Positions 6,821 to 14,688 of a stretch of DNA of 20,221 nucleotides are shown here, piece after piece; position 1 is the first letter of the stretch; each line of letters opens with the position of its first letter. The position numbers and the translations under genes were made by a program. Source of the stretch: a virus; the IMG/VR virus record IMGVR_UViG_3300042486_000313, positions 1 to 20,221 of that record. One strand, written 5' to 3'. A model generated the notes under the pieces. The model ran no database searches. It saw only the letters and a list, made by a program, of their open reading frames with translations, and had not been told where the DNA came from.

Positions 6821-8754
6821 TGGCAGATGAAAAAAATATTGCGCTAAACCTTGTTATTAAAGGCGAACAGGGCTTTCAGTCTGTTAAGGAACTTCGGCAA
6901 TACCTGAAAGAACTGAACGCAGCGATGTTACAAATGGGCGATACTTCATCTCAGGAGTTCGCGCAGCTTGCACGTGCAGCAGCAAATGCCCGCGATCAGA
7001 TTGACGGCATAAATGAAAACATTCGAGCGTTCGACCCCGATAACAGGTTTGCGGGTCTGGCGCAGGGCGCGCAAGGTATCGCTAATGGTATTCAGCTTGC
7101 AACTTCGGCAATGGCTCTTTTCGGTGCAGAATCCGAAGATGTGCAAAAAATAATGATGCGCGTTCAGGCGGCAATGGCATTCAGTCAGGCAATATCTCAG
7201 ATCGGACAAATGAAGGGCGCATTCGAGGCATTCAACACCGCCGTGCGAGCCAATCCGATATTAGGTGTGGTTGCCGCAATAATCGCGCTTGCTACTGCCG
7301 CTATTGGCCTTTATGAAGCGTTTAAAAAAGATAGCGAAGCACTACAAAGCGTAAATAAAGAACTTGAACGCGCGAAAAAATTAAACGAAGAACTTGCACC
7401 CGAATACGAACGCCAAGCCAAACTTGCAGAGGCGCAAGGCAAGTCAATGCAGGAGGTTAACGATATTCGGCGCAAAGGAATTGACGTTCAGTTGGCTGAA
7501 ATAAACGCATCTATAAAGGTTCAGGAGGTTAAACTTCGGGAAATAAAAACAAATGATTCTCTTTGGGAAAGCACACAGCGGCTACTTGGTGCAGCACTCA
7601 GATATATCGGACAGGCTGCACAGGCGAATTTAATCGAGCTTGCTATTTTGCAAAACAAAAAAGAAAGAGCCGCCGAAGAAGAAAAGACATTAACCGAGCT
7701 TAACGAAAAGAAAAAAGACCTTATAAATGAAATTGCAATTCTCGCAGCAAACGAAAATAAAGAAGCTGAAAAAAGAGGCGAAGAATATAACGCGAAACAA
7801 AAAGCCCTGCGCGAAAAAGATATTGCCGAACGCCGCAAGTATGCCGGTGAGCGAGTAAAGGCCGAACAGGCGTTGAATGATGAAGTGGCAAAGTTGCAAG
7901 ACGAACGCTTTTTAGCAAACTCGAAAAATGAATTAGACCGTATTGCCCGCGAAGAAGAAATTGCAGTTGCAGATTTCAAACGTCGGAATAAAGGGCTTGA
8001 AGATGAAGAGGCATATTATGAGGGGCTGCGACGTTTGCAGGATAAGTACGGGCGAATGAAGCTACTTGAACAGCAGCGGTTAGCAGATGAATCAATGGCG
8101 CAAATGGAGGCGATACTTGCTGAAGAAACAGCCAAACAAGATGCTTTTTTTGCCGAACGTGCCGCCGCTGAAATAGCAACTGAAAAAGCCATTGCAGATT
8201 CAAAGGCTATGCTTCGCCAATCTTCATTTGCCCTGCTGAATGCAATTGCGGATATGGAGTTAGGTAAAGACAAGGCAAACCAAAAAGCAAAGAAAGCTAT
8301 TGCGCTTGTTGATCTTGCTATTGATACAGGTAAGGCTATTGCAAGTATGACACGCGAAGCGGCGGACGCTGCGGCTAAAGCACAAGCGATTACGCCCGTG
8401 CCCGGTGCAGGTGCAATATTTTATGCCGGTTACTACCTTGCCCGACTTGCCACAATTGCAAAGAATATCGGGCAGGCTAAACGAATACTTGAAAGCGGAA
8501 ACGCAACAAGCGTATCAGGTGACGGCGGCGGCGGGCAAACACCAACAGTAAACGCTCCACAATCATTTACGCCGGTAGTGCCGCCAACAACAACACTAAC
8601 AAGCGGATTAAACACAAACACGCAGCAGCAGCAATCAACGCAAAGCAGCAGTATAGCACCGCCTGCAATGCGGGCGTATGTGCTCGAACGTGACATTACA
8701 AACACACAATCAAACGTATCTATATATGAGCAAAACGCAACATTCACCGGATAA
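6820..8754 (+). CDS. Tail tape measure protein
   Basis: A 644-residue protein that sets tail length and supports DNA passage. It opens with NIALNLVIKGEQGFQSVKEL, then has an Ala-rich helical region, a hydrophobic segment at 145-165 (NPILGVVAAIIALATAAIGLY), a long charged coiled coil from about 170 to 460, a second hydrophobic segment at 525-548, a low-complexity Gly/Pro/Gln/Thr linker at 560-612, and a conserved-looking end from residue 617 (MRAYVLERDITNTQ). This layout matches short tape measure proteins of Bacteroidota siphoviruses. At about 1.5 angstrom per residue it would specify a tail near 95 nm, an inference only. It overlaps the upstream gene by TAATG and the protease gene by 29 bp. 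Confidence 0.88.
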   Translation: MADEKNIALNLVIKGEQGFQSVKELRQYLKELNAAMLQMGDTSSQEFAQLARAAANARDQIDGINENIRAFDPDNRFAGLAQGAQGIANGIQLATSAMALFGAESEDVQKIMMRVQAAMAFSQAISQIGQMKGAFEAFNTAVRANPILGVVAAIIALATAAIGLYEAFKKDSEALQSVNKELERAKKLNEELAPEYERQAKLAEAQGKSMQEVNDIRRKGIDVQLAEINASIKVQEVKLREIKTNDSLWESTQRLLGAALRYIGQAAQANLIELAILQNKKERAAEEEKTLTELNEKKKDLINEIAILAANENKEAEKRGEEYNAKQKALREKDIAERRKYAGERVKAEQALNDEVAKLQDERFLANSKNELDRIAREEEIAVADFKRRNKGLEDEEAYYEGLRRLQDKYGRMKLLEQQRLADESMAQMEAILAEETAKQDAFFAERAAAEIATEKAIADSKAMLRQSSFALLNAIADMELGKDKANQKAKKAIALVDLAIDTGKAIASMTREAADAAAKAQAITPVPGAGAIFYAGYYLARLATIAKNIGQAKRILESGNATSVSGDGGGGQTPTVNAPQSFTPVVPPTTTLTSGLNTNTQQQQSTQSSSIAPPAMRAYVLERDITNTQSNVSIYEQNATFTG

Positions 8755-9427
8755 CATCGCCCTGTTTAATGGGTTGCCAGTTTACATCTCAACCGTTGAC
8801 GAACGGGCAGCGGGCATTGAATTTAATTCATTGGTTGCCTCGCCCGCTGTTCAATACACATGGCAAGCATATAGCGCCGAAAAACCAATTCCTGAAAAAC
8901 AGTTTTTTGCTGACACTGAACGCCGAATAATTACCGGCGTTGCAATGCTTGCTGATACACCTATTTATCGCGTGGATAGGGATAAGGCCGGGAATATTAC
9001 TAAAGAATATTACACCGTTTTTCCCTATGAAGAAACCGAAAAAATATTAAAGATGTTTGTGAAGAATGGTAGGCACAACTATGTCAACGTTGATCACAAA
9101 CGAACTGGGAAAGTTGCCGGTGTTGATGCTGTGCCTGATGGCTTGTATTTATTTGAGTTGATTTTTGTTGACAGTAAGCGTGGCGTATCCGCCCCGTCGG
9201 CATTCAGCGAAGTTCCAGACGGCAGTATAATTACATCGTACTACGTGGAATCAGACGAAGTATGGAATAACCTTGTAAAAGACGGTGTGGTATTGGGTTT
9301 CAGCGTTGAAGGTGAGTTCTTGATGTACCCAAAGGAGAAACAGCAATACAGCGCAGAACTCGCTTTAATCGAATCCATACAGCGCGATATAACAGCGATT
9401 GAACAGCATTTAACCGCCGCAAGTTAA
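8726..9427 (+). CDS. XkdF-like prohead maturation serine protease
   Basis: A 233-residue protein from the ATG at 8726; an upstream in-frame start would lengthen the overlap with the tape measure gene and gives no recognisable sequence. Key features fit the XkdF-like phage serine protease family: IITGVAMLADTPIYRVD at 68-84, the segment YYTVFPYEETEKILKM, a candidate catalytic His124 in NYVNVDHKRTG, and a candidate nucleophile Ser193 in VLGFSVEGEF preceded by SDEVWNNLVKDG. It should trim the scaffold and capsid precursor during head maturation. It is immediately followed by scaffold and capsid genes, as expected. The active-site assignment is by family analogy. Confidence 0.85.
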   Translation: MSKTQHSPDNIALFNGLPVYISTVDERAAGIEFNSLVASPAVQYTWQAYSAEKPIPEKQFFADTERRIITGVAMLADTPIYRVDRDKAGNITKEYYTVFPYEETEKILKMFVKNGRHNYVNVDHKRTGKVAGVDAVPDGLYLFELIFVDSKRGVSAPSAFSEVPDGSIITSYYVESDEVWNNLVKDGVVLGFSVEGEFLMYPKEKQQYSAELALIESIQRDITAIEQHLTAAS

Positions 9428-9461
9428 CACCGATAAACAACATAAATTAAACGTACATACT

Positions 9462-10151
9462 ATGTCCGAAAAATCCTTTCTCACAAATCTACGCCTATCC
9501 ATTGCGCGGGCTGCTGCCGAAATCAAAGGGCAGAAGTTCTACGCAACAATTGACGGCGTAGTGGTTGAACCGGAAGGCGGCGAACTAAAGCCCGGCGTTA
9601 AGCTGATGGTGAAAGACCCGGCAACCGGTGAAATGCTACCCGCTCCAACAGGCGAACACACGCTCGACAGCGGCGAAATTGTTGTAGTTGGTGCTGACGG
9701 CATGATTACAGAGATTAAGCCTAAAGAGGCTGACCCTGCTGCCGATCCCGCCAAAGACCCTGCCGAAATGAATGCACCGCCCGCGCCACCGGCTCAAAAC
9801 CCGTCTGCACTGATTGAGCAGATCACGCGTGAAACCCGTTTCAGTGAAGCTGTAAGCGAAGAGGTGGCTAAAGCTATCCCGAAAATCACAGACGCGATCA
9901 AAGCCACATTTACTGAACTGCTCACAGCAAGTAAAGCCGAAACCGATGCGGTAAAAGCGGAATTTGCTGCTTACAAAACCGAAAACGAAACGGCACTGAA
10001 AGACATTCAGGATCTCGTTGAAAAGATTGCCGAACAACCGTCCGCGCAGTCGTTTAAAGAGGTGAAGAAAAAAACAGATCAAACAGAAAAAGTAAAAGAA
10101 CTTACACCAACTCAACAACGCATCGTTGATCGAGGTGGAAATCTTAATTAA
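9462..10151 (+). CDS. Capsid scaffolding protein
   Basis: A 229-residue acidic protein between the protease and the capsid gene, the normal place for a scaffold. Residues 24-85 form a Gly-rich beta domain (FYATIDGVVVEPEGGELKPG, then PAPTGEHTLDSGEIVVVGAD). A Pro/Ala linker covers 86-114, helical/coiled-coil sequence runs from 115 to 200 (EEVAKAIPKITDAIKATFTE and onward), and the tail is basic (VKKKTDQTEKVKELTPTQQR). Helical core plus basic C-terminus is typical of scaffolds that bind the capsid shell; the N-terminal beta domain is an extra that I have seen in Bacteroidota phage scaffolds. Its leader contains ACATACT just before the ATG. Confidence 0.8.
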   Translation: MSEKSFLTNLRLSIARAAAEIKGQKFYATIDGVVVEPEGGELKPGVKLMVKDPATGEMLPAPTGEHTLDSGEIVVVGADGMITEIKPKEADPAADPAKDPAEMNAPPAPPAQNPSALIEQITRETRFSEAVSEEVAKAIPKITDAIKATFTELLTASKAETDAVKAEFAAYKTENETALKDIQDLVEKIAEQPSAQSFKEVKKKTDQTEKVKELTPTQQRIVDRGGNLN

Positions 10152-10188
10152 TCAACAAACACACCAACAAAAATAAAAACACAATACT
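10152..10188 (+). promoter_or_regulatory. A/C-rich leader of the capsid gene
   Basis: These 37 bases are almost free of G and predicted unstructured, ending AATACT before the ATG. There is no Shine-Dalgarno sequence; in Bacteroidota, A-rich unstructured leaders commonly drive strong initiation. The decamer CAACAAACAC (10153-10162) recurs at 16695-16704 before another start, and ATACT-ATG recurs at 141 and 9462. I see no promoter consensus here, so this is a translation element rather than a transcription start. Confidence 0.5.
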
Positions 10189-11214
10189 ATGCCTGAATTT
10201 GATGTAAGTGCGCTTGTGGCGCACATCGAAGAGTCTGCCGAAGAACTCAAACAGACTATGGTTATGGGTCACGAATCGGCCAATGACTTTGAAGATTACT
10301 ACGGACTTCGCGCCGGGCAAACACACCGCATCGGAACGCACGAAGAAAGTATTTACGAAACCGCGTATAACTGTAACCCGTCAACTAATCAGGGTACAAC
10401 CACACTTGGCAAAGTTGACCTGACTGTTAAGCCGCTCGAATTTTACCGCGATTGGTGTCTTGATGAATTGCAGGAATATTTTATTGCAAAAACACTTCCT
10501 GAAAAAACAGCAAGCGGTGAAGCTGCACAGCAAAGCGCGCTTTTCAAACAGTTCACTGATCGCCTATACCAGCGTATTGATGAACGTCTCGAAGTAGGTA
10601 CATGGCAATCGGTAAACACCGTTAGCGTTCCGCAGGGATATCCGGCTGTTGGTGCTTCAAACTGGGATGAGTACAATGGGGTTCTTCGCACGATTGACGC
10701 GGCAAGCGGTGTGATTAATTCACAAACTGTTGCGGGCACATCGGTAACAAATATCACCCTTGCAAACGCCGTTTCGGTTATGACTGATTACACAATGGGT
10801 ATGCCCATTTTGCTGTTTCAGGCTCACCAGAGCGGCGAAGCCTCAACATATATGGGTTGGGACACATTCCGCATTGTGACTCAGGCTTACATGAATGCAA
10901 ACCAATTCAACTTTTACCCGGATAAGGCCGCGTTGAAAAAGGGTGAACTGGAACTGCCAAGCGGTCTTATTATTAAGGCGCGTATGGGATTGAACAGCGC
11001 AAATGCTCCCGCTGCTGCAAATGCAACTATGCAGGATCGTATCGTTACGTTTAAAAAGACCAACATTGCTAAATCTGCAATGACCGCCGCCGAAGTTAAA
11101 ACACCGGAGGTATGGTATGATAAAGACACCAAAAAACTCAAATTCCGCGCGACTATGTCGGTAGGTTACAAAGAGTTTTTTGGCTCTGAGATTTATATGT
11201 ACAAAAACGCCTAA
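10189..11214 (+). CDS. Major capsid protein
   Basis: A 341-residue protein placed directly after protease and scaffold, of the right size for an HK97-fold shell protein. Early sequence is helical (FDVSALVAHIEESAEELKQT), then a loop-like region and a long segment rich in short strands; residues near LEVGTWQSVNTVSVPQG and MPILLFQAHQSGEASTYMGW look like core structural elements, and the protein ends with VGYKEFFGSEIYMYKNA. The sequence is diverged from the well-known HK97 and P22 proteins, so the call depends on order, size and general resemblance to Bacteroidota phage capsids. It is followed by a strong hairpin, the only clear RNA structure inside the late operon apart from the frameshift signal. 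Confidence 0.82.
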   Translation: MPEFDVSALVAHIEESAEELKQTMVMGHESANDFEDYYGLRAGQTHRIGTHEESIYETAYNCNPSTNQGTTTLGKVDLTVKPLEFYRDWCLDELQEYFIAKTLPEKTASGEAAQQSALFKQFTDRLYQRIDERLEVGTWQSVNTVSVPQGYPAVGASNWDEYNGVLRTIDAASGVINSQTVAGTSVTNITLANAVSVMTDYTMGMPILLFQAHQSGEASTYMGWDTFRIVTQAYMNANQFNFYPDKAALKKGELELPSGLIIKARMGLNSANAPAAANATMQDRIVTFKKTNIAKSAMTAAEVKTPEVWYDKDTKKLKFRATMSVGYKEFFGSEIYMYKNA

Positions 11215-11222
11215 TCCACTAA

Positions 11223-11248
11223 CCGCGTAGCCCCGTAAGGCTGCGCGG
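11223..11248 (+). terminator. Strong hairpin after the capsid gene (partial terminator or mRNA stabiliser)
   Basis: CCGCGTAGCC (11223-11232) pairs with GGCTGCGCGG (11239-11248) over ten base pairs, one of them G-T, around the 6-nt loop CCGTAA. It begins 8 bp after the capsid stop. There is no T run downstream, so it is not a standard rho-independent terminator. It may reduce read-through or protect the 3' end of the abundant capsid mRNA. The stem itself is plain in the sequence; the role is inferred. Confidence 0.55.
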
Positions 11249-11263
11249 TAAACACTTCACGAT

Positions 11264-11782
11264 ATGTGTGTAACCACGCTTACAAACGACTTTACACGCC
11301 CCTGCCGAAAGCATGGCGGCGTTGCTGAAATAAAGGTGCGCCCGTGGGTTGAACCTACAACCGCTGCCGGGTTCGCGCTTACCGCATCGCTTGCTACGCT
11401 TTCTGGTGCCGCATTGGCGGGATGGATTAAGTTGTATTGCGATCTGAAAACCAGCAAAGCAATGTCAACCGGTACAACCAACCGCGAAAACGGTTCGTTT
11501 TTTTGGGCACAGCAGGTGGACTGGAAATATCTCGATTTACCTGTTGAGCTCATCGAAGATATGGCTGATATGATGAAGAACAATGTTCACGTTGCCGTTA
11601 AGACCAACGAGGGCAAATACTATCTGTTCGGCTATAACTACGGCATGGCGTATCAGGGCACATTTGACACCGGCGCGGCTCTATCCGATGCAGTTGCCAC
11701 TACATCAACATTCGTTGGCGAGGAAATCAACTTTCCGGTGTATCGAATTTCTCAGACGGTTTACGACCTGCTCGATCAATAA
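11264..11782 (+). CDS. Putative major tail (tube) protein
   Basis: A 172-residue protein. The opening CVTTLTNDFTRPCRKHGGVA resembles the 'm.C..t.g...pC+d..GGi' start of a Bacteroidota phage structural family that I associate with tail tubes. Later it has DMMKNNVHVAVKTNEGKYYL, FGYNYGMAYQGTFDTGAALS and a strand pair ending FVGEEINFPVYRIS, which suits a beta-barrel tube subunit. Location after the capsid and before a small structural protein and the portal is compatible but not decisive. A head decoration protein is the main alternative. The stop overlaps the next start by TAATG. Confidence 0.55.
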   Translation: MCVTTLTNDFTRPCRKHGGVAEIKVRPWVEPTTAAGFALTASLATLSGAALAGWIKLYCDLKTSKAMSTGTTNRENGSFFWAQQVDWKYLDLPVELIEDMADMMKNNVHVAVKTNEGKYYLFGYNYGMAYQGTFDTGAALSDAVATTSTFVGEEINFPVYRISQTVYDLLDQ

Positions 11783-12174
11783 TGCTGCGAGTTAACAGGG
11801 GTTCAGCTAATAATTTGGCGATGACTGGCACTGAGCGTGTCAGCATCGCCAATCCTGTTTTTCTTTTGCGCCTAAAAAAAGCCGGTACAAATGATGAGTT
11901 CGCGTGTATCGTTGAAGATACTTCACCGAATCCGCTACGCTATAATTTATTTGTACTCACCGAATCAAACACACCCGACCCGCTGAATGCAGATTTAACG
12001 CTGCAAAATGGCCGATATACATATTGGCTTTACGAACAGTCGAGCACAACAAATCTCGATTATAACAACGCAATTTCTGAACTTGAAACCGGTATTTTAT
12101 GGGTCGGAAATCTGAACGTTGATACCGATGTGCAAGTTATAAGTGAGCAACAAACCATCCGTTATGTCGAATAA
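11782..12174 (+). CDS. Small structural protein of unknown role
   Basis: A 130-residue protein that looks like a single beta-sandwich: alternating strands such as NPVFLLRLKK, EFACIVED, RYNLFVLTES, LTLQNGRYTYWLYEQ and LETGILWVGNL. Similar small beta proteins occur in Bacteroidota phages near tail tube and fibre genes, where they are usually annotated as hypothetical. It starts by TAATG coupling to the putative tube gene and ends 11 bp inside the portal gene, so it is co-expressed with virion components. No catalytic motif, signal peptide or membrane segment is visible. I do not assign a function beyond likely virion component. Confidence 0.5.
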   Translation: MLRVNRGSANNLAMTGTERVSIANPVFLLRLKKAGTNDEFACIVEDTSPNPLRYNLFVLTESNTPDPLNADLTLQNGRYTYWLYEQSSTTNLDYNNAISELETGILWVGNLNVDTDVQVISEQQTIRYVE

Positions 12175-14179
12175 AAATAGAGGCAATCAACAACAGCAAC
12201 AAGCGAAACAATCCGGTGTACTCACCGAATTGAAATTTATTGACGTTGAAGTGCCTTTGTTTTACGAAAACCCGGCAAAAGGAGAGTACGTTCAATACGG
12301 TAAGGAAAATGATTATCCGCGCTACTTATTCGATCTCTATAATTCATCGCCACTACACGCAGCCATTGTAAACGGTAAGGTGGATTATATCTGTGCGAAC
12401 GGATGGACGTATAACCGTGACGGCCTGAATGCCGCGCAGATTGCATCTATTGATAAATTTATTACCGGGATAAATCCAAAAACACGGATAGCTGCATTCG
12501 ACGGCGTACTATTTAACTGGATTGCGTTTGAAGCAATTTGGAATAAGGCGGGCACTTCACTCACATTTGAGCACGTTCCTATTTCGGATGTGCGTATAAT
12601 GATTGACCCTGAAACAAAAGACATTACCGGCTATGCTTACACTTCGCAGTGGTACACAATAAGCACAAACGGTGTTCGCAAAAAAAATCCTGCACCACAG
12701 GACGCGCCCGACTTTGTGGAGTTTGGGCTGTTTGATGAAGAAAACAAAACAGGCCGCCAATTACTCGTTTACGTTGCTCCGCTTGTAGGTAGTTACGTTT
12801 ATCCGCTGCCCGAATACTACGCAGCAATTAAAGCAATTGAAACCGATTCGCGTTTACAGCAGTACGACTTAAACGAGGTTGCAAACGGATTTAGTGCATC
12901 GGTAGTGATTAACATTCCGGGCAGCGAATGGAGCGACAAAAAGAAACGGGATGATATGGAGGATACGGTTATGAAAAAAGCATCCGGCGAAACCGGAAAA
13001 CGCTTTCTTCTGAACTTCGTTACCGATCCAAATATGAAAGCGACGGTCGAGACAATCGACCTGCCATCTGTTGACCGCTTTTCTAATACTCAAAAAAATT
13101 CAGAGCGTTCGATATTTACCGCTCACACCGTTACATCACCGATGCTGTTCGGGATCAAAACCGAAGGGCAATTAGGCGGGCGCGATGAAATGGATGTTGC
13201 CGAAGATATATTTATTAAGCGTTATGTATCTGGATGGCAGATGGTGTTGGAGGGTATGATAAATAAGCTTGCAAAGTATGCAGGTGTGCCGGTAACGCTT
13301 ACCCTATCCGATGTAAAGCCAAAGCAAGCTAAAACCATTGAGGCTTTCAGCCAATTACCGCCTATGCTTGCTTCTAAGGTTGCGGAGGCAATGAGTGCAG
13401 AAGAAATACGTGAACTCGTTGGATTGAAAGGCACAGCAACCACGACAACACAAACAACACAAGCGCGGTTTAGTATTGATGTTTCACGCCTTACCGGCAC
13501 AAAGAAACACATCGAAGCATTTAGCAAGCGTGGCCGTTCGCGCAGTGATTTCAGTGTGATTTCAAAACGCGCTGTTGATACCGCCGAATACTCCGACATT
13601 GAAGCCGCTGAAATGCGTTTTGTTTCGGCTTACTTCGATGAAGAAATAGTACTGCACGACTTCGCCGAATCCGGTTCTACAATCACGCTTAAATCAGTTG
13701 ATCGTGTGGTGTTGGATATGCTTTCAAAGTCACCGGCCTTAACTGCTGCTGAAATCGCAAAAGCATCTAAATTGCCAGTGGCCAAAATTGAAGCATCAAT
13801 AACTCAGCTTACTAAGTCGGGTTATTTAAAGTCAGTTGCCGATGGACTTACACCGACAGCAACCGGAAACAAAGTAATTGAACGCGCCCCGGCAAAGACG
13901 GCAGAAATTGAAGTGCTTTATTCGTATGAGGTTGCGCCGGGCATGGGTGCTCCGATACTTCCGAAAGACGAAAACGGAAACGAGCGAACCCGCGAATTTT
14001 GTTACGATCTGATTAAACTTGATCGTATGTACACGAAGGAGGAAATACTTGCAATGGAAAACGACTTCGGCGGCAGCGCGTGGGAGGTTCGCGGCGGATG
14101 GTACACGAAGCCCGGCACAACCATTGCAACACCGCAATGCCGCCATATCTGGATGCAAAACATTGTAACACGTAATTAA
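12164..14179 (+). CDS. Portal protein with C-terminal wHTH-like and Cys/His modules
   Basis: A 671-residue portal, the dodecameric DNA gate of the head. After a Gln-rich N-terminus, residues 30-90 (FYENPAKGEYVQYGKENDYP and onward) and 315-360 (SIFTAHTVTSPMLFGIKTEG) match portal proteins of Bacteroidota phages. Residues 440-475 contain EAFSKRGRSRSDF. Residues 510-565 look like a winged helix (VVLDMLSKSPALTAAEIAKA). The end, 610-668, has REFCYDLIKLDRMYTKEEI, VRGGWYTKPGT and PQCRHIW, a Cys/His-containing module reminiscent of the end of minor head (Mu F-like) proteins. I chose the ATG at 12164; a GTG at 12143 would add seven residues. It lies after, not before, the capsid genes. Confidence 0.82.
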   Translation: MSNKNRGNQQQQQAKQSGVLTELKFIDVEVPLFYENPAKGEYVQYGKENDYPRYLFDLYNSSPLHAAIVNGKVDYICANGWTYNRDGLNAAQIASIDKFITGINPKTRIAAFDGVLFNWIAFEAIWNKAGTSLTFEHVPISDVRIMIDPETKDITGYAYTSQWYTISTNGVRKKNPAPQDAPDFVEFGLFDEENKTGRQLLVYVAPLVGSYVYPLPEYYAAIKAIETDSRLQQYDLNEVANGFSASVVINIPGSEWSDKKKRDDMEDTVMKKASGETGKRFLLNFVTDPNMKATVETIDLPSVDRFSNTQKNSERSIFTAHTVTSPMLFGIKTEGQLGGRDEMDVAEDIFIKRYVSGWQMVLEGMINKLAKYAGVPVTLTLSDVKPKQAKTIEAFSQLPPMLASKVAEAMSAEEIRELVGLKGTATTTTQTTQARFSIDVSRLTGTKKHIEAFSKRGRSRSDFSVISKRAVDTAEYSDIEAAEMRFVSAYFDEEIVLHDFAESGSTITLKSVDRVVLDMLSKSPALTAAEIAKASKLPVAKIEASITQLTKSGYLKSVADGLTPTATGNKVIERAPAKTAEIEVLYSYEVAPGMGAPILPKDENGNERTREFCYDLIKLDRMYTKEEILAMENDFGGSAWEVRGGWYTKPGTTIATPQCRHIWMQNIVTRN

Positions 14180-14181
14180 TC

Positions 14182-14688
14182 ATGGCTATCATTCGTGCAG
14201 TATTTATTACCGCTGAATCACTGATGCAGGAAACACCGGCAAACAGTGATATAGATGTGGCTATGCTTCGCAATCTCATTTGGGAAAGTCAGGAGATAAA
14301 AATACGTTCTTTACTTGGTTGTGATTTGTACGACGAACTTGTAGAGCAAAAAATAAATGACGCTGTTACACCGGAAAACGAAACACTGATTGAACAGTAT
14401 ATTCGACCTGCGTTAAACAACTATGTGTTAGCAATGAATATGCCCGTGTTTCATTATCGAATCAGAAATAAGGGTATCGTAGTACAACAAGGCGAAAACA
14501 CGCAGAGCGCGGATTATTCGGAGGTAAACGCAATGTCCCGACTTCATGCAGACAAAGCCGAATCGTTTGCAAATCTCATGCTGAAATTCCTGAATAAAAA
14601 TATTGAAGATTATCCCCTATTTAGAAATTCCGATAACTGCAACTGTTCGGGTTCAGATAGCGCGTACATGATTAGCTTTAACTTGTAA
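14182..14688 (+). CDS. Head-tail connector protein (gp6-like adaptor)
   Basis: A 168-residue, mainly helical protein directly after the portal. The segment SDIDVAMLRNLIWESQEIKI followed by RSLLGCDLYDELVEQK matches the helical 'a.......I..lLG..LYd.l' pattern of gp6-like connectors of Bacteroidota phages, which form a ring under the portal. The C-terminal part has more helices (SRLHADKAESFANLMLKFLN) and ends with a Cys pair (NCNCSG). It begins 2 bp after the portal stop and overlaps the next gene by TAATG, consistent with assembly of one neck complex. Function is from resemblance and position. Confidence 0.65.
   Translation: MAIIRAVFITAESLMQETPANSDIDVAMLRNLIWESQEIKIRSLLGCDLYDELVEQKINDAVTPENETLIEQYIRPALNNYVLAMNMPVFHYRIRNKGIVVQQGENTQSADYSEVNAMSRLHADKAESFANLMLKFLNKNIEDYPLFRNSDNCNCSGSDSAYMISFNL

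Noticed and set aside
7521-8273. Long reverse-strand open frames opposite the tape measure gene
   Set aside because: They are Ser/Phe/Ala-rich mirror frames of a Glu/Lys/Ala-rich coiled coil, without start signals or recognisable domains.
8678-8725. Longer N-terminus for the prohead protease
   Set aside because: It would be read from inside the tape measure C-terminus in another frame and adds no family-like sequence; the ATG at 8726 gives the same 29-bp overlap as another junction.
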